Source of the DNA: Bacteroidota bacterium
GTDB lineage: Bacteria > Bacteroidota > Bacteroidia > Bacteroidales > NBLH01
Assembly (NCBI GenBank): GCA_025361565.1
Contig: JANYKN010000034.1
Location: 22,858-86,857 of the forward strand
Length of the DNA stretch: 64,000 bases
Reading direction: 5' to 3'
The notes beneath the pieces are model-generated. The model was given only the letters and a program-made list of their open reading frames with translations, searched no databases and was not told where the DNA came from. The number at the start of each line of letters is the position of its first letter. Position 1 is the first letter of the stretch. Shown here piece after piece: positions 27,601-36,427 of the stretch. A program made the translations under genes and the position numbers.

Positions 27601-27707
27601 TAATCATGTATGTTTTATTACAGTTCGACCTGATTAGAAAAGGAGTTGAGAACATCGAAATTATTAAAGTAACCAAAGGTTGGAGCAAGAAAATTTTAAG
27701 GGTGTAA
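24615..27707 (+). CDS. ABCG-type transporter with TerB-like N-terminus
   Basis: 1030 residues combining several parts. Residues 1 to ~140 are an alpha-helical TerB-like region (KLWLTLQLMEFLSDCAYTSKEEIGIVRVIANAF). About 150-240 is a small beta domain. About 250-480 is the ABC ATPase: Walker A GSSGSGKST near 285, signature LSGGQRKR near 388, Walker B LLFVDEP near 410, and the ABCG-like HQPSSDLFKLFD. CITCG near 495 is a cysteine pair. From about 565 an ABC-2 permease has five TM helices. A ~210-residue soluble insert precedes a last TM near 1000. The half-transporter should work as a homodimer. The substrate is unknown. Confidence 0.85.
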   Translation: MNESLLNALIKLFAIITDVKHFSNPEIALNVIEEYFFQQYGKTESKKFIQYFNNHLQKYHYNLPENSKTDISVYHSRIEQICFAINKEFEVKQKLWLTLQLMEFLSDCAYTSKEEIGIVRVIANAFNVDQNDFELGRTFLLSKNDSIPLTDKILVISRNPNFSHPQAKHLLSKKMNGKIYVLHLKSTDTYLLKYFGEYNLFLNGLNIKTNRAYIWAMGAVIRSSRIDPVYYSNMTSAFIDQENVPRIEFNATDVSYRFKNSKKGLAKFDFQAESGQLIGIVGSSGSGKSTILNVLNGNLQNKTGKITINGYDIHQDKKVLEGIIGYVPQEDLLFEELTVYQNLYYNAKLCFSKFDKEQLDKLVNKTIENFDLVEATDLKVGDPLNKILSGGQRKRLNIALELMREPSLLFVDEPTSGLSSMDSEKILNLLKRQTFKGKLVILTIHQPSSDLFKLFDKIIVVDLGGRIIFSGNPLDSIAYFREKANYVKPEESECITCGNVNSEQILRIVESRVVNEFGRLTRKRKRPPEEWEELFKSEVKPLSESFTEQKKVLPETNFNIPNRFQQFKIFFKRNLLSKLSNKQYVLLILFEAPLLAIILGLFTKHFNGPEDSPDTYIFANNENLPAYIFMSVIVALFLGLIISAEEIIRDKKIIKRESFLNLSRWSYINSKALYLLIVSAIQSLLFVIIGNYIIQIHGLHFVYWLMLFSTSVCANLIGLNISAAFNSVVSSYIAIPFILVPQLLLSGVVVDYKKIHKDITSVHYTPVIGDLMTSRWAYEGLVVEQFKDNKFEKNFYDVEFKMSNADYIISFYYQKLTSIFDNLQAEVAKDSIHIDPIHFQLLENELRKLAGFTNNPAFDSLANKLPSGYATTEYRVSFEKELNNLKNKQIQILNQCKDEKEAIYFRMVKELGSKEAFSKLKEKHHNQSIANIVLDKMNYKKILVYQDEIIQLKDPIFKYPQSKYGRAHFYAPLKIIGKLRIETYWFNLGIIWIISLIMYVLLQFDLIRKGVENIEIIKVTKGWSKKILRV

Positions 27708-27792
27708 ATTATATATTCCTTTTCCTTTCATTTATCCAATTTAAAAATGATTAATTCATCCTCAGAATCAATGGATAATCTATAAAAATTAA

Positions 27793-27800
27793 TACTTTTG
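27793..27800 (+). promoter_or_regulatory. Candidate -7 box for the DsbD-like gene
   Basis: TACTTTTG matches TAnnTTTG, 106 bases before the start codon. No -33 TTG at the expected distance. Confidence 0.3.
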
Positions 27801-27905
27801 GCCTTTCAAAATAAGTGTATAAAATTGGATTTATAACTAATTTAATATGCATTTTCATTTTAATAATTTTGAATTGAACTTGTTAATTTTCTTAATTCAT
27901 AGTAT

Positions 27906-29972
27906 ATGATTAAATCGTTTTTGACATTCTTTATTTTTCTAATTGGTTTTTCTGCATTTTCACAAATGCAAGACCATATCAATTGGAACTATTCCACAAA
28001 AAGAGTTAGCTCAACCGAAGCTGAACTAATACTGAAAGCTTCTATTGATAAAGGTTGGCATCTTTATGGACAGTACTTTGGTGCGGGAGGTCCAATTCGT
28101 TTGGTTTTCAAATTTGAGCAATCAAAAGACTTCAAAACCGATGGAAAAGTGATTGAAAGTCCAAAGCCCAAAGAGATTATGGATGATGTTTTCGAAATGA
28201 AAGTTCAATTTTTTGAAGGTTCTGCCACTTTTATTCAAAAAATCAAAATTTTAACTCCAGTTGCGTTTTCTGTGAAAGGTTCATTGAATGGCCAAATTTG
28301 TATGGAAGATGGTGCCTGTATTATGGAAAATGAAGATTTCGAATTTAAGTTTGCTGCTGCAGAAAAGAATAAAGCTGCAACAACTTCTATTGATTCGGTT
28401 AAAGTTACATCAACAAATATAAAAGATACAATTAAGGTTGCCAATAATTCAAAACCTGATTCAATTTCAATTATTAAGAATTCTATAAAAATAGAAACTT
28501 CAAATCCGAATTCAACTTCATCACTATGGTTATTTTTTTGGGTTTCTTTTTTGGCTGGATTACTTGCCATTCTAACTCCATGTGTTTTTCCAATGATTCC
28601 AATGACGGTTTCCTTTTTTATGCACGGTGGAAAAAGCAAGCGCAGGGCAAAGGCTGAAGCAATTTTCTATGGTTTTTCAATCATTTTCATTTATACAGTA
28701 ATTGGAACTTTGGTCGCTTTTACATTGGGGCCTAGTTTTGCTAACTTTTTAAGTACTCACTGGTTACCAAATATTTTCTTTTTCCTCATATTTTTGTTTT
28801 TTGCAGCCTCTTTTTTTGGAATGTTCGAAATTGTGTTGCCAAGTTGGATGGTGAACAAAGCTGACAAACAAGTGGACAAAGGTGGTATCTGGGGGCCTTT
28901 TTTTATGGCTTTTACTTTAGTCCTGGTTTCTTTTTCATGTACAGGACCAATTGTTGGTGCAGTGCTTGTTCAATCAGCTGGAGGGGCATTTTTAACACCC
29001 ATAATTGGCATGCTTGGCTTTTCACTTGCTTTTGCATTACCTTTTACCTTGTTTGCCTTTTTTCCATCATGGCTAGGCAATTTACCAAAGTCTGGCGGCT
29101 GGCTCAATACAGTAAAAGTTGTACTTGGTTTTATCGAACTTGCATTGGGACTTAAGTTCCTTAGCATGGCCGATTTAACATATCATTGGCATATACTTGA
29201 CAGGGAAGTATTTCTTGCTTTCTGGATTGTAATTTTCTTTTTGCTGGGAGTTTACTTTTTAGGGAAATTAAAATTTGCACACGATGATGATGTAAAATTC
29301 GTCAGTGTACCAAGGTTATTTCTTGCCGTCATTACTTTTAGTTTTGTGATATATATGATTCCTGGCATGTTGGGCGCTCCGTTAAAAGCATTATCTGGTT
29401 ATATTCCGCCAATGACTACTCAGGATTTTGACATGAACCAGATTGTTCGAGATAATAGTGGTAGCGGCTCATCACCAGTTAAATCTGAACTTTGTGATGT
29501 TCCGAAATATAATAACATTCTACATTTACCTTATGGAATAAAAGGCTATTTTGATTGGGAACAAGGCCTTGCATGTGCTAAAAGTCAAAATAAACCAATT
29601 TTTATTGATTTCACTGGAAACGGATGTGCAAATTGTAGAAAAATGGAAGAATATGTTTGGGTTGATCCAAGGGTTTTGGAGCGATTAAAGAATGACTTCA
29701 TAGTAGTATCGCTTTATGTGGATGACAAAACTGAGTTGCCTGAAAATGAGTGGATTAAAACTCCTGAAGGTAAATTCAAAAAAACAATTGGAGATAAATA
29801 TTCTTATATACAAGAAACCAGGTTTAAAGCAAACTCTCAACCTCATTATATTATTCTGGATACGGATGGAAATCAGCTGGGCTTGCCAAGATTCTTTGAT
29901 TTAGATAAAGATAAGTTTGTTGAATTTTTGGATAATGGTTTGGAATCTTTTAAGAAAAAAGCAGAGAAATAG
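27906..29972 (+). CDS. DsbD-family thiol:disulfide interchange protein
   Basis: 688 residues: a signal peptide (MIKSFLTFFIFLIGFSAFS), an N-terminal periplasmic DsbD-like beta domain (about 25-150), a low-complexity linker, an eight-helix CcdA/DsbD membrane domain (about 205-480) and a C-terminal thioredoxin domain. The membrane cysteines are in LTPCVFPMIP and SFSCTGPIVG, the thioredoxin pair is Cys574-Ala-Asn-Cys577. The protein passes electrons from cytoplasmic thioredoxin to periplasmic thiol proteins, for example the TlpA-like protein encoded next (157 bp downstream). All redox cysteines are present in the membrane and C-terminal parts. Confidence 0.9.
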   Translation: MIKSFLTFFIFLIGFSAFSQMQDHINWNYSTKRVSSTEAELILKASIDKGWHLYGQYFGAGGPIRLVFKFEQSKDFKTDGKVIESPKPKEIMDDVFEMKVQFFEGSATFIQKIKILTPVAFSVKGSLNGQICMEDGACIMENEDFEFKFAAAEKNKAATTSIDSVKVTSTNIKDTIKVANNSKPDSISIIKNSIKIETSNPNSTSSLWLFFWVSFLAGLLAILTPCVFPMIPMTVSFFMHGGKSKRRAKAEAIFYGFSIIFIYTVIGTLVAFTLGPSFANFLSTHWLPNIFFFLIFLFFAASFFGMFEIVLPSWMVNKADKQVDKGGIWGPFFMAFTLVLVSFSCTGPIVGAVLVQSAGGAFLTPIIGMLGFSLAFALPFTLFAFFPSWLGNLPKSGGWLNTVKVVLGFIELALGLKFLSMADLTYHWHILDREVFLAFWIVIFFLLGVYFLGKLKFAHDDDVKFVSVPRLFLAVITFSFVIYMIPGMLGAPLKALSGYIPPMTTQDFDMNQIVRDNSGSGSSPVKSELCDVPKYNNILHLPYGIKGYFDWEQGLACAKSQNKPIFIDFTGNGCANCRKMEEYVWVDPRVLERLKNDFIVVSLYVDDKTELPENEWIKTPEGKFKKTIGDKYSYIQETRFKANSQPHYIILDTDGNQLGLPRFFDLDKDKFVEFLDNGLESFKKKAEK

Positions 29973-30128
29973 AGGTTGAGTATTTCTTCCTTGAACTTGA
30001 GATTTTTTTGTTGTCAATTCCGTGTTTTGTTTAAATCCTTAGGAATAAAAATTTATCAGCTTTCAAATATGCAATTTATTGTGAATTAAATATTTAATAA
30101 ATAAATTATTAATCTTAACAAATTTGAA

Positions 30129-31535
30129 ATGAAGAAACTTTTATTATTTATCAGTCTTATTTTTTTGGTTGTTTCTTGTAAGCAGGAGCAAAGCAAGAAA
30201 GTAGTTTTACTTGGAGAATTGAAAAACAGCACAGGAACTGACAGTGTTTTTCTAAAAGCACAGGGTGATCTTGTAACACTTGATTTAGCGGCCAAACTAG
30301 GTGAAAAAGGTGATTTTAAATTTAATTTGGAAATTGAGGCTCCAGGTTACTATTATTTACAATGTGGTAAAAATTATTTCGAATTATTTCTTTCGCCAGG
30401 TGATAGTTTAAACCTCAATGCTGATATATCCAATATGGATAATTCATTGGTTTATTCAGGTAATGGCGCCGATAATAATAATTTCATGGTTGAAATGAAA
30501 AAAGCAAGCCCAACAGACAGCCCTGAAACTATTTTTGGTTATGACGAAGCTAATTTCTCAAAATTTAACGACTCTCTTTTGGATGCACGAAATAAAATGT
30601 TGATTGATTCAGCAAATAAAAATGAAAAAATAACAAAGGGATTTGTCGAAGTTCAAAAAAACGTGAATTTATATAAATGGGCAAATAATTGTGTTTTATA
30701 TAAACCGTATCATGCTTATTATTCAAAAGTTGAGAATTTTAAAACCTCAGATAAATTTGATGAATATCTGAAAAAAGTAAATTTGAACGATGCTGGTTTA
30801 TTAGGAATTGCTCCATATTCTCAGTTTTTGGCAGCTTATTTTCAGGTTAAAGCGCAGGATGAGGCTTTAAAAGATACAATTAAGTACAATTCAAGCGTGG
30901 CTTATTTAAATCTTACACTTGAACTTTATGCAAAAGAAATCACTGATCCTAAAATATTGGAATTAGTAACATTCAATTCTTTGTTCGATGAAGTTCGTTT
31001 TTCAGGAACTAAAAATGCAAAGGATAAAATTGAAAAGTTCATTGCAGAAACTAAAAACCAAACTTACGTATCTAAAATCAAAAGTGAAATTGAAAAATGG
31101 AAAAATTGTGAGCCTGGTAAGCAAATGAAGGATTATAAATTTCAGGATGTTAATGGTAAAGAAGTTGCATTTAGCAGTTTTAAAGGAAAATTAGTTTATA
31201 TCGATGTTTGGGCAACTTGGTGTGGACCATGCAAAGGTGAGATTCCATCTTTGAAAAAACTTGAAGAAAAGTATAAAAAAGATAAAATTGTTTTTGTTAG
31301 CGTTTCCGTTGATGAGCAAAAACAAGACTGGTTAGATATGGTTAAAAATGATAAGCTACAAGGTGTTCAAGTTTGGGCTATAAGCTGGAAAAATGAATTG
31401 TGTCAGGATTTCAATATCAATGGAATTCCACGTTTTATTTTAATTGATGCACAAGGTTTAATTTTAGATCCGAATGCTGAACGTCCTTCGGGTAAAATTG
31501 ATGAAAAAATTGCTGAATTGTTAAAAACAATTTAA
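30129..31535 (+). CDS. TlpA-family thiol-disulfide lipoprotein with DUF4369-like N-terminus
   Basis: 468 residues. The lipobox VVSC gives lipidated Cys18 (MKKLLLFISLIFLVVSC). The first ~110 residues resemble DUF4369 (LLGELKNSTGTDSVFLK, GYYYLQCGKNYFELFLSPGDSL). A helical middle region follows, and the last ~140 residues are an AhpC/TSA-thioredoxin fold with WATWCGPCKGEIP (Cys365, Cys368) and the cis-proline region NGIPRFILID. It probably reduces or isomerises periplasmic disulfides, with electrons from the DsbD-like protein upstream. A bidirectional terminator follows. Confidence 0.9.
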   Translation: MKKLLLFISLIFLVVSCKQEQSKKVVLLGELKNSTGTDSVFLKAQGDLVTLDLAAKLGEKGDFKFNLEIEAPGYYYLQCGKNYFELFLSPGDSLNLNADISNMDNSLVYSGNGADNNNFMVEMKKASPTDSPETIFGYDEANFSKFNDSLLDARNKMLIDSANKNEKITKGFVEVQKNVNLYKWANNCVLYKPYHAYYSKVENFKTSDKFDEYLKKVNLNDAGLLGIAPYSQFLAAYFQVKAQDEALKDTIKYNSSVAYLNLTLELYAKEITDPKILELVTFNSLFDEVRFSGTKNAKDKIEKFIAETKNQTYVSKIKSEIEKWKNCEPGKQMKDYKFQDVNGKEVAFSSFKGKLVYIDVWATWCGPCKGEIPSLKKLEEKYKKDKIVFVSVSVDEQKQDWLDMVKNDKLQGVQVWAISWKNELCQDFNINGIPRFILIDAQGLILDPNAERPSGKIDEKIAELLKTI

Positions 31536-31556
31536 TTATTTATATCAGTATAGGAG

Positions 31557-31590
31557 TAAGCCTTGGAATTTTTCCTGGGCTTATTTTGTT
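31557..31590 (+). terminator. Intrinsic terminator after the TlpA-like gene
   Basis: TAAGCC (31557-31562) pairs with GGCTTA (31578-31583), inner GGAA with TTCC, followed by a T-rich tail TTTTGTTTT. It lies in the convergent gap before serB. Confidence 0.65.
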
Positions 31591-31627
31591 TTCTATTGTA
31601 CAAAGAAATTTGAAGTAGGAAAAAACA

Positions 31628-32851
31628 TTACCCTTTTATCTCCCTATCTCTAAATCCCAGCAGGTAAAGTAAGGCATCCAATCCAATATTCGAAATCGAA
31701 TTTTTGGCTGATTCTTTCACTTTTGGTTTGGCATGGAATGCAATTCCTAAACCTGCAAGTTGCAACATGGGTAAATCGTTTGCACCATCACCAACCGCAA
31801 TTACCTGCTCCAGGTGAATATCTTCTTTAAAGGCCAATAGCTTTAAAAGCTCTGCTTTTCTGTTTCCGTCCACAATTTCGTTCAGATGCTTGCCTGTAAG
31901 TTTATTGTCTTTTATTTCAAGTTCATTGGCAAAAACATAGTCAATACCCAGCTTATTTTTCAGATAGTTACCAAAATAAGTAAATCCACCTGAAAGTATG
32001 GCGGTCTTATATCCATATTGTTTCAAAGTTTTAAACAATCGTTCTGCACCTTCGGTAATAGGCAGTTTTTCTGCAATATCCTTCATCACAGATTCATCAA
32101 GGCCTTTTAACAACGATATACGTTTGATAAAACTTTCTTTAAAGTCAATTTCACCGCGCATCGCACTTTCGGTTATTGCACTTACTTCTTCACCAACACC
32201 TGCACAATAAGCTAGTTGATCAATTACTTCAGTTTGGATAAGTGTAGAATCCATATCAAAGCAGACCATACGGCGGTTCCTGCGGAAAATATTATCTTCC
32301 TGAAAGGCAATGTCAATTCCCAATTCACTAGCCAGGTCAGTAAATTCCTTTTTCATTTTCACATAATCAGTGGGCGTTCCCCTAACTGAAAATTCTACTA
32401 CAGAACGTGTATTTTGATTGAAATCATCCAAAGGAGTTCTTCCCGAAAGTCTTGTAATATAGTCAATATTAAGTTGTTGAGATGCAATAATTGCACTTAC
32501 TTTTGCTAGATGTACTGATTTTAGTTTTCGTGCCAATAAAGTAACTATATGCCTGTCTTTTCCCTGATGATGTACCCATTCTTCGTACTTTTCCTGAGGG
32601 ATTGGGGTAAATTTCACATTAATTCCCATTTCATATGCCTTAAACAATAAATCTTTCAAAATGGGCGAACTTTCAGATTTTTCAGGAACTTCAAATAGGA
32701 TTCCAAGTCCCAAATCTTCATGGATTACAGCCTGACCAATGTCAAGAATATTAATATCGTATTGTGCAAGAATTCCGGTAAGCGAGGCTGTTACACCAGC
32801 TCTGTCCTGTCCGGAAATATTTAAAAGGATTATTTCTTTGTTTTTAGGCAT
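31628..32851 (-). CDS. serB: Phosphoserine phosphatase with N-terminal ACT domains
   Basis: 407 residues. The first ~180 hold two ACT-like domains (IILLNISGQDRAGVTASLTGILA; a second around HIVTLLARKLKSVHLAKVSAIIA). The HAD phosphatase follows: motif I CFDMDSTLI near residue 198 with the nucleophile Asp, motif II AILSGGF, motif III/IV VIAVGDGANDLPML. This is the last step of serine synthesis, phosphoserine to serine, and the ACT domains likely bind serine for feedback. It is the same order as in long SerB proteins. A -7 box is at 32878-32885. Its product feeds SHMT (glyA) encoded later in this window. Confidence 0.95.
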   Translation of the reverse strand: MPKNKEIILLNISGQDRAGVTASLTGILAQYDINILDIGQAVIHEDLGLGILFEVPEKSESSPILKDLLFKAYEMGINVKFTPIPQEKYEEWVHHQGKDRHIVTLLARKLKSVHLAKVSAIIASQQLNIDYITRLSGRTPLDDFNQNTRSVVEFSVRGTPTDYVKMKKEFTDLASELGIDIAFQEDNIFRRNRRMVCFDMDSTLIQTEVIDQLAYCAGVGEEVSAITESAMRGEIDFKESFIKRISLLKGLDESVMKDIAEKLPITEGAERLFKTLKQYGYKTAILSGGFTYFGNYLKNKLGIDYVFANELEIKDNKLTGKHLNEIVDGNRKAELLKLLAFKEDIHLEQVIAVGDGANDLPMLQLAGLGIAFHAKPKVKESAKNSISNIGLDALLYLLGFRDREIKG

Positions 32852-32877
32852 CTGATCGGGTTTTGCTTTTATGGAGG

Positions 32878-32885
32878 CAAATTTA
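32878..32885 (-). promoter_or_regulatory. Candidate -7 box for serB
   Basis: On the minus strand it reads TAAATTTG, matching TAnnTTTG, 27 bases before the start codon, implying a short leader. Confidence 0.4.
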
Positions 32886-33097
32886 GTAATATTCTTTTAC
32901 GTAGGGGAGAATTTTTTTATTGAATTGAAATTACTACTTTCCAATAATTATACCCATCAATATTAGGAAAGCCTAATTTCAATAAGTGGTAATTATTTTG
33001 ATAATTGTAATTAATAAAAGTAGTAATTAACTGCGAATTGTATTCAAATTCTAAAAGCGAAAAAGACCTACATCCCTGTAAATCTTTCATTTTCAAG

Positions 33098-33171
33098 TAG
33101 CGAGACCGAGAATTGAACTCGGGACCTCATGATTATGAATCATGCGCTCTAACCAACTGAGCTACCTCGCC
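33098..33171 (-). tRNA. tRNA-Met (CAT anticodon)
   Basis: 74 bases fold into a full cloverleaf on the minus strand: acceptor GGCGAGG with TCTCGCT (G-U at both ends), D arm GCTC/GAGC, anticodon stem CATGA/TCATG with loop TTCATAA, T arm CCGAG/CTCGG with loop TTCAATT, discriminator A. CCA is not encoded. The loop and acceptor suit elongator Met; a tRNA-Ile with modified CAT cannot be fully excluded. Confidence 0.92.
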
Positions 33172-33189
33172 ATTAATTTTTTGAGGCTG

Positions 33190-33197
33190 CAAATATA
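33190..33197 (-). promoter_or_regulatory. Candidate -7 box for the tRNA gene
   Basis: On the minus strand it reads TATATTTG, matching TAnnTTTG, 18 bases before the tRNA 5' end. A TTG lies 15 bases further upstream, shorter than the usual 19. Confidence 0.45.
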
Positions 33198-33278
33198 AAA
33201 TAAAAAACTTATCAATCGAAAATATTTTATGCATTTTATTAACTATTCATCATTATCAGCAGATTATAGAGATAAACA

Positions 33279-33309
33279 TTGCTAAAGATTAATTTTTCTT
33301 TTAAATTCG
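33279..33309 (+). promoter_or_regulatory. Candidate promoter of the 7TM-PAS-SpoIIE gene
   Basis: TTG (33279-33281), a 20-base spacer and TAAATTCG (33302-33309) resemble the Bacteroidota -33/-7 pair with one mismatch in the -7 box. Confidence 0.35.
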
Positions 33310-33376
33310 CATACTAAAATCAATTAAAAGAAATTCGGTACTCCCCAACTTGGGTATAAGTCAACGAACTAATGAT

Positions 33377-35953
33377 ATGAAGCAGATTAGCATTGTTTTT
33401 TTCCTTCTTTTTATCTTGTCTTCATGTCATAAACCTGATAATCTTAGGCATGCTCCAGTCGCTCAAAAAGGAATCCTTGATTTAAGGAATTGGGATTTTG
33501 AAAAAGATGGATCAATAATGCTCAATGGAGAATGGGAATTTTATTGGGAAAAACTTATTGCTCCTTCCGAATTTAGAAATAAAACTTTAAAAGCTGATGG
33601 ATATTGTCAAGTTCCTTCTCTTTGGAATGGACAAATTGTAAATAATGAAAAGCTTACAGGAAGAGGATTTGCCACTTTTAACTTAAAAATAATCAGTAAT
33701 AAAAACCAAAGACTCGAAATAGAAATTGATGAATTGATGAGTGCTTATAAATGCTGGTGCAATGGAATTGAAATTTTTACATGTGGCAATGTTTCCGATA
33801 ATGCCCTTAAGGGAATTCCAAGGCAATTTCCTATTATTACAAATTTAGATATAACAAAGGATACAACGATTTTGGTTTTTCAGATATCCAATTTTCACCA
33901 TAGAGCAGGAGGCTTTTTTACAAGTCCTAAAATTGGTGTCCAAGAAGAACTTCTCATCGCCAAAATAAAAAAAATAGCTTTTGATTTGTTCCTGTTTGGA
34001 AGTATTCTCATCATGTCCTTTTATCATTTTGGGTTCTTTTATATGCGCAGAGAAAAATCTGCAGCGCTTTTTTTTGGTCTCTTCACCCTCATCCTTGCAA
34101 TCCGTACATTATTTACCGGTTCACAGTTTATTTATGTTATCTTTCCTGGAATAAGTTGGTTTCTGAAATATCGTATCGAATATCTAACCTTATATCTTTC
34201 GCCCATATTTATATTATATTTTCTATACAAAATATATAAGAATGATATCAGTGAACGTTTTACTCAAATTTTTGGTATATTATTTACACTTTATGCATTT
34301 ACAGTACTTTTACCCACTGCAATTTTTACAAGGCTTTTGGTTACATACCAGATCATTCTTTTACTTACAATTATCTATATTTTTACCAGATTGGTTAAAA
34401 CCCTTGTACGTAAGCGAATGGGAGCAAGGATATTATTTGCCAGCGTTTTGGTTTTTTTCTTGACTATTATCAATGATATTTTATTGACTAGGGGTTTAAT
34501 TACTAATACTATCGAATTGGTACCTTTTGGTACTTTCGTCTTTATACTTGGGCAATCACTCGTATTGGCAAGAATATTTACAGGTGCTTTTTACGAAAAT
34601 GAAGCTCTTACTTTGGAGCTGGATTATCAAAATAAGAACCTTGAACAAATTGTTGAAAAAAGAACTTTAGAGGTCGAAAATCAAAAACTTTCAATTCTTG
34701 AAATTAATGAAGAATTGACATTGCAAAATGAAGAGATTCAGGCAATTAATGAGAATCTTGAAGAACAAAAGATGAGATTAATTGATAGTGAAGAAAAATT
34801 TCGAAGTCTTGTAGAATTATTGCCTGAAGCAATTTTTGAAATGGATTTGCATGGAAAACTTATTTATGCTAATGATGAGTTTCATAGAAAACTTGGATAT
34901 GAACAGATAGATATTAAAAAAGGTCTGAGCTGTAATGAAATAGTATTTTTTAATCATAAAGGAACTAATCAATCTTTTATTGAACACATCAATTCTCAAT
35001 TTTCTGATCATAATGTATTAAAAGAATTGGAATATCAAATTTTACGAAAAGACAAATCAAGTTTTCCTGTATTGTTATCTTTATCTTCAGTTTCAAATAG
35101 CGATAGAATAGCATATAGATGCGTGTTTATTGATATTTCACAACGTGTTGAAAATGAGAAAAAAATTGAAACAGCTTTAAAGGATATCCATAAAAAAAAT
35201 AAAGATATAACGGATAGTATAGAATACGCCTTGCACATTCAAAATGCAGTTTTACCTTCAGGTGATTTTATTGCTTCACTTTTTGACGATTTTTTCATCA
35301 TTAATAAACCCCATAGTATTGTAAGTGGCGATTTTTATTATTTCTCTAAAAAAGAAGAAAAAATTGTTTTTGCAATTTCTGATTGTACAGGACATGGTGT
35401 GCCTGGAGGTTTTATGACTATGCTGGGTATCACACAGTTAAACGAAATATACAATCGTGATGAATTTTGTGCACCTGATAAAGCTCTTGGTATGATGAGA
35501 AAACAAGTCATTGAAAGCTTAAATCAGAATATCACCGAGTATGGAAGCAAAGATGGAATGGATATGTTACTTGCTATTTTTGATCCTCAAACGCTTAAAT
35601 TTGAATTTGCAAGTGCCAATCAATCACTATACATAATACGAAAAGGCGAGCTTATTATTTATAGAGGTGATAAAATGCCAGTTGGTATATATCGACGGAT
35701 GGAACCTTTTACAAATTACGAAATTCAGCTGCAAAAAGGCGACATTCTATATTTATTTACTGATGGAATAGTTGATCTCTTTGGAGGCGAAAATGACAGA
35801 AGGTTGTACTCGAAGGGCTTACAAGAACTTTTAATGAATGTATATACTGAGAAACTGACAAGGCAAAGTAAAATGATCGAAGCTTTTTTACTTAATTGGC
35901 AGGGTCAGAATAAACAAACTGACGATATGTTGATGATTGGAATAAGGATTTAA
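33377..35953 (+). CDS. 7TM-DISM-like sensor with PAS and SpoIIE-type PP2C phosphatase
   Basis: 858 residues from the ATG at 33377; this start gives a lipoprotein-like signal (MKQISIVFFLLFILSSCHK), and the frame upstream does not. An extracytoplasmic beta-sandwich (LNGEWEFYWEKL..FATFNLKI) about 40-190 is followed by seven TM helices (about 195-415), a coiled coil, a PAS domain (about 470-590, EEKFRSLVELLPEAIFEMD) and a SpoIIE/PP2C domain (about 635-858) with metal-binding SGDFYYF, DCTGHGVPGG and LFTDGIVD. It should dephosphorylate a protein partner, perhaps of the SiaC/anti-sigma-antagonist type, in response to an external signal. It stands alone. Confidence 0.9.
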   Translation: MKQISIVFFLLFILSSCHKPDNLRHAPVAQKGILDLRNWDFEKDGSIMLNGEWEFYWEKLIAPSEFRNKTLKADGYCQVPSLWNGQIVNNEKLTGRGFATFNLKIISNKNQRLEIEIDELMSAYKCWCNGIEIFTCGNVSDNALKGIPRQFPIITNLDITKDTTILVFQISNFHHRAGGFFTSPKIGVQEELLIAKIKKIAFDLFLFGSILIMSFYHFGFFYMRREKSAALFFGLFTLILAIRTLFTGSQFIYVIFPGISWFLKYRIEYLTLYLSPIFILYFLYKIYKNDISERFTQIFGILFTLYAFTVLLPTAIFTRLLVTYQIILLLTIIYIFTRLVKTLVRKRMGARILFASVLVFFLTIINDILLTRGLITNTIELVPFGTFVFILGQSLVLARIFTGAFYENEALTLELDYQNKNLEQIVEKRTLEVENQKLSILEINEELTLQNEEIQAINENLEEQKMRLIDSEEKFRSLVELLPEAIFEMDLHGKLIYANDEFHRKLGYEQIDIKKGLSCNEIVFFNHKGTNQSFIEHINSQFSDHNVLKELEYQILRKDKSSFPVLLSLSSVSNSDRIAYRCVFIDISQRVENEKKIETALKDIHKKNKDITDSIEYALHIQNAVLPSGDFIASLFDDFFIINKPHSIVSGDFYYFSKKEEKIVFAISDCTGHGVPGGFMTMLGITQLNEIYNRDEFCAPDKALGMMRKQVIESLNQNITEYGSKDGMDMLLAIFDPQTLKFEFASANQSLYIIRKGELIIYRGDKMPVGIYRRMEPFTNYEIQLQKGDILYLFTDGIVDLFGGENDRRLYSKGLQELLMNVYTEKLTRQSKMIEAFLLNWQGQNKQTDDMLMIGIRI

Positions 35954-36049
35954 TATTTTATAAATTTCCTAAAATTTTGGAAGATTCATATTGCTATAAA
36001 TCAGGAATTTATATGTTACATAATTATTTCCATAGCAAAATTTGAGCAA

Positions 36050-36427
36050 TTATACTCCTAAAGCTCTTTGAAGTCCATTTACTTGCTGATCCCAAAGGTT
36101 CTTGTTGTCTTCAATTTCATCTTCTTCAGCAAAGTCAGTAATCACCAATGAAACAGAGTTTGTAAGTTCTTCTTTAGTTATTTTGAATTCAAAATATGTA
36201 TCTTCTTCATCTTCAACCCATTTAAAACGGATATATTCATTTGTTTTTTTTATTACAATTTTGGCTTCTTCTTCTGCACCATCCCAAATAAATGCAAAAT
36301 TTTTCCCTCTTAACTGAACATCATCTGCAAACCATTCCGAAAGACCGCTTGGAGTGCTTAATCTGGAGTAAATCAATTTTGTCGATGCATTAATCGGATA
36401 ATCCAACTCATATTTAGTTTTAGACAT
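36050..36427 (-). CDS. START-like (SRPBCC/AHSA1-type) domain protein
   Basis: 125 residues, a single helix-grip domain. Visible features: PINASTKLIYSRLSTPSGLSEWFADDV at the start, KNFAFIWDGAEEEAKIV and YIRFKWVEDEEDTYFEFKI strands, and a C-terminal helix (NLWDQQVNGLQRALGV). Members bind hydrophobic ligands or act as AHSA1-like co-chaperones; this short acidic version is common in Bacteroidota and not characterised as far as I know. Cytoplasmic. No neighbour gives a hint. Confidence 0.85.
   Translation of the reverse strand: MSKTKYELDYPINASTKLIYSRLSTPSGLSEWFADDVQLRGKNFAFIWDGAEEEAKIVIKKTNEYIRFKWVEDEEDTYFEFKITKEELTNSVSLVITDFAEEDEIEDNKNLWDQQVNGLQRALGV

Noticed and set aside
28235..28639. 134-codon ORF antisense to the DsbD-like gene
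   Set aside because: It lies entirely opposite a well-supported coding frame and shows no domain.
33098..33171. tRNA-Ile with a modified CAT anticodon
   Set aside because: The TTCATAA loop and the acceptor pattern suit elongator Met better, though modification cannot be seen in DNA.
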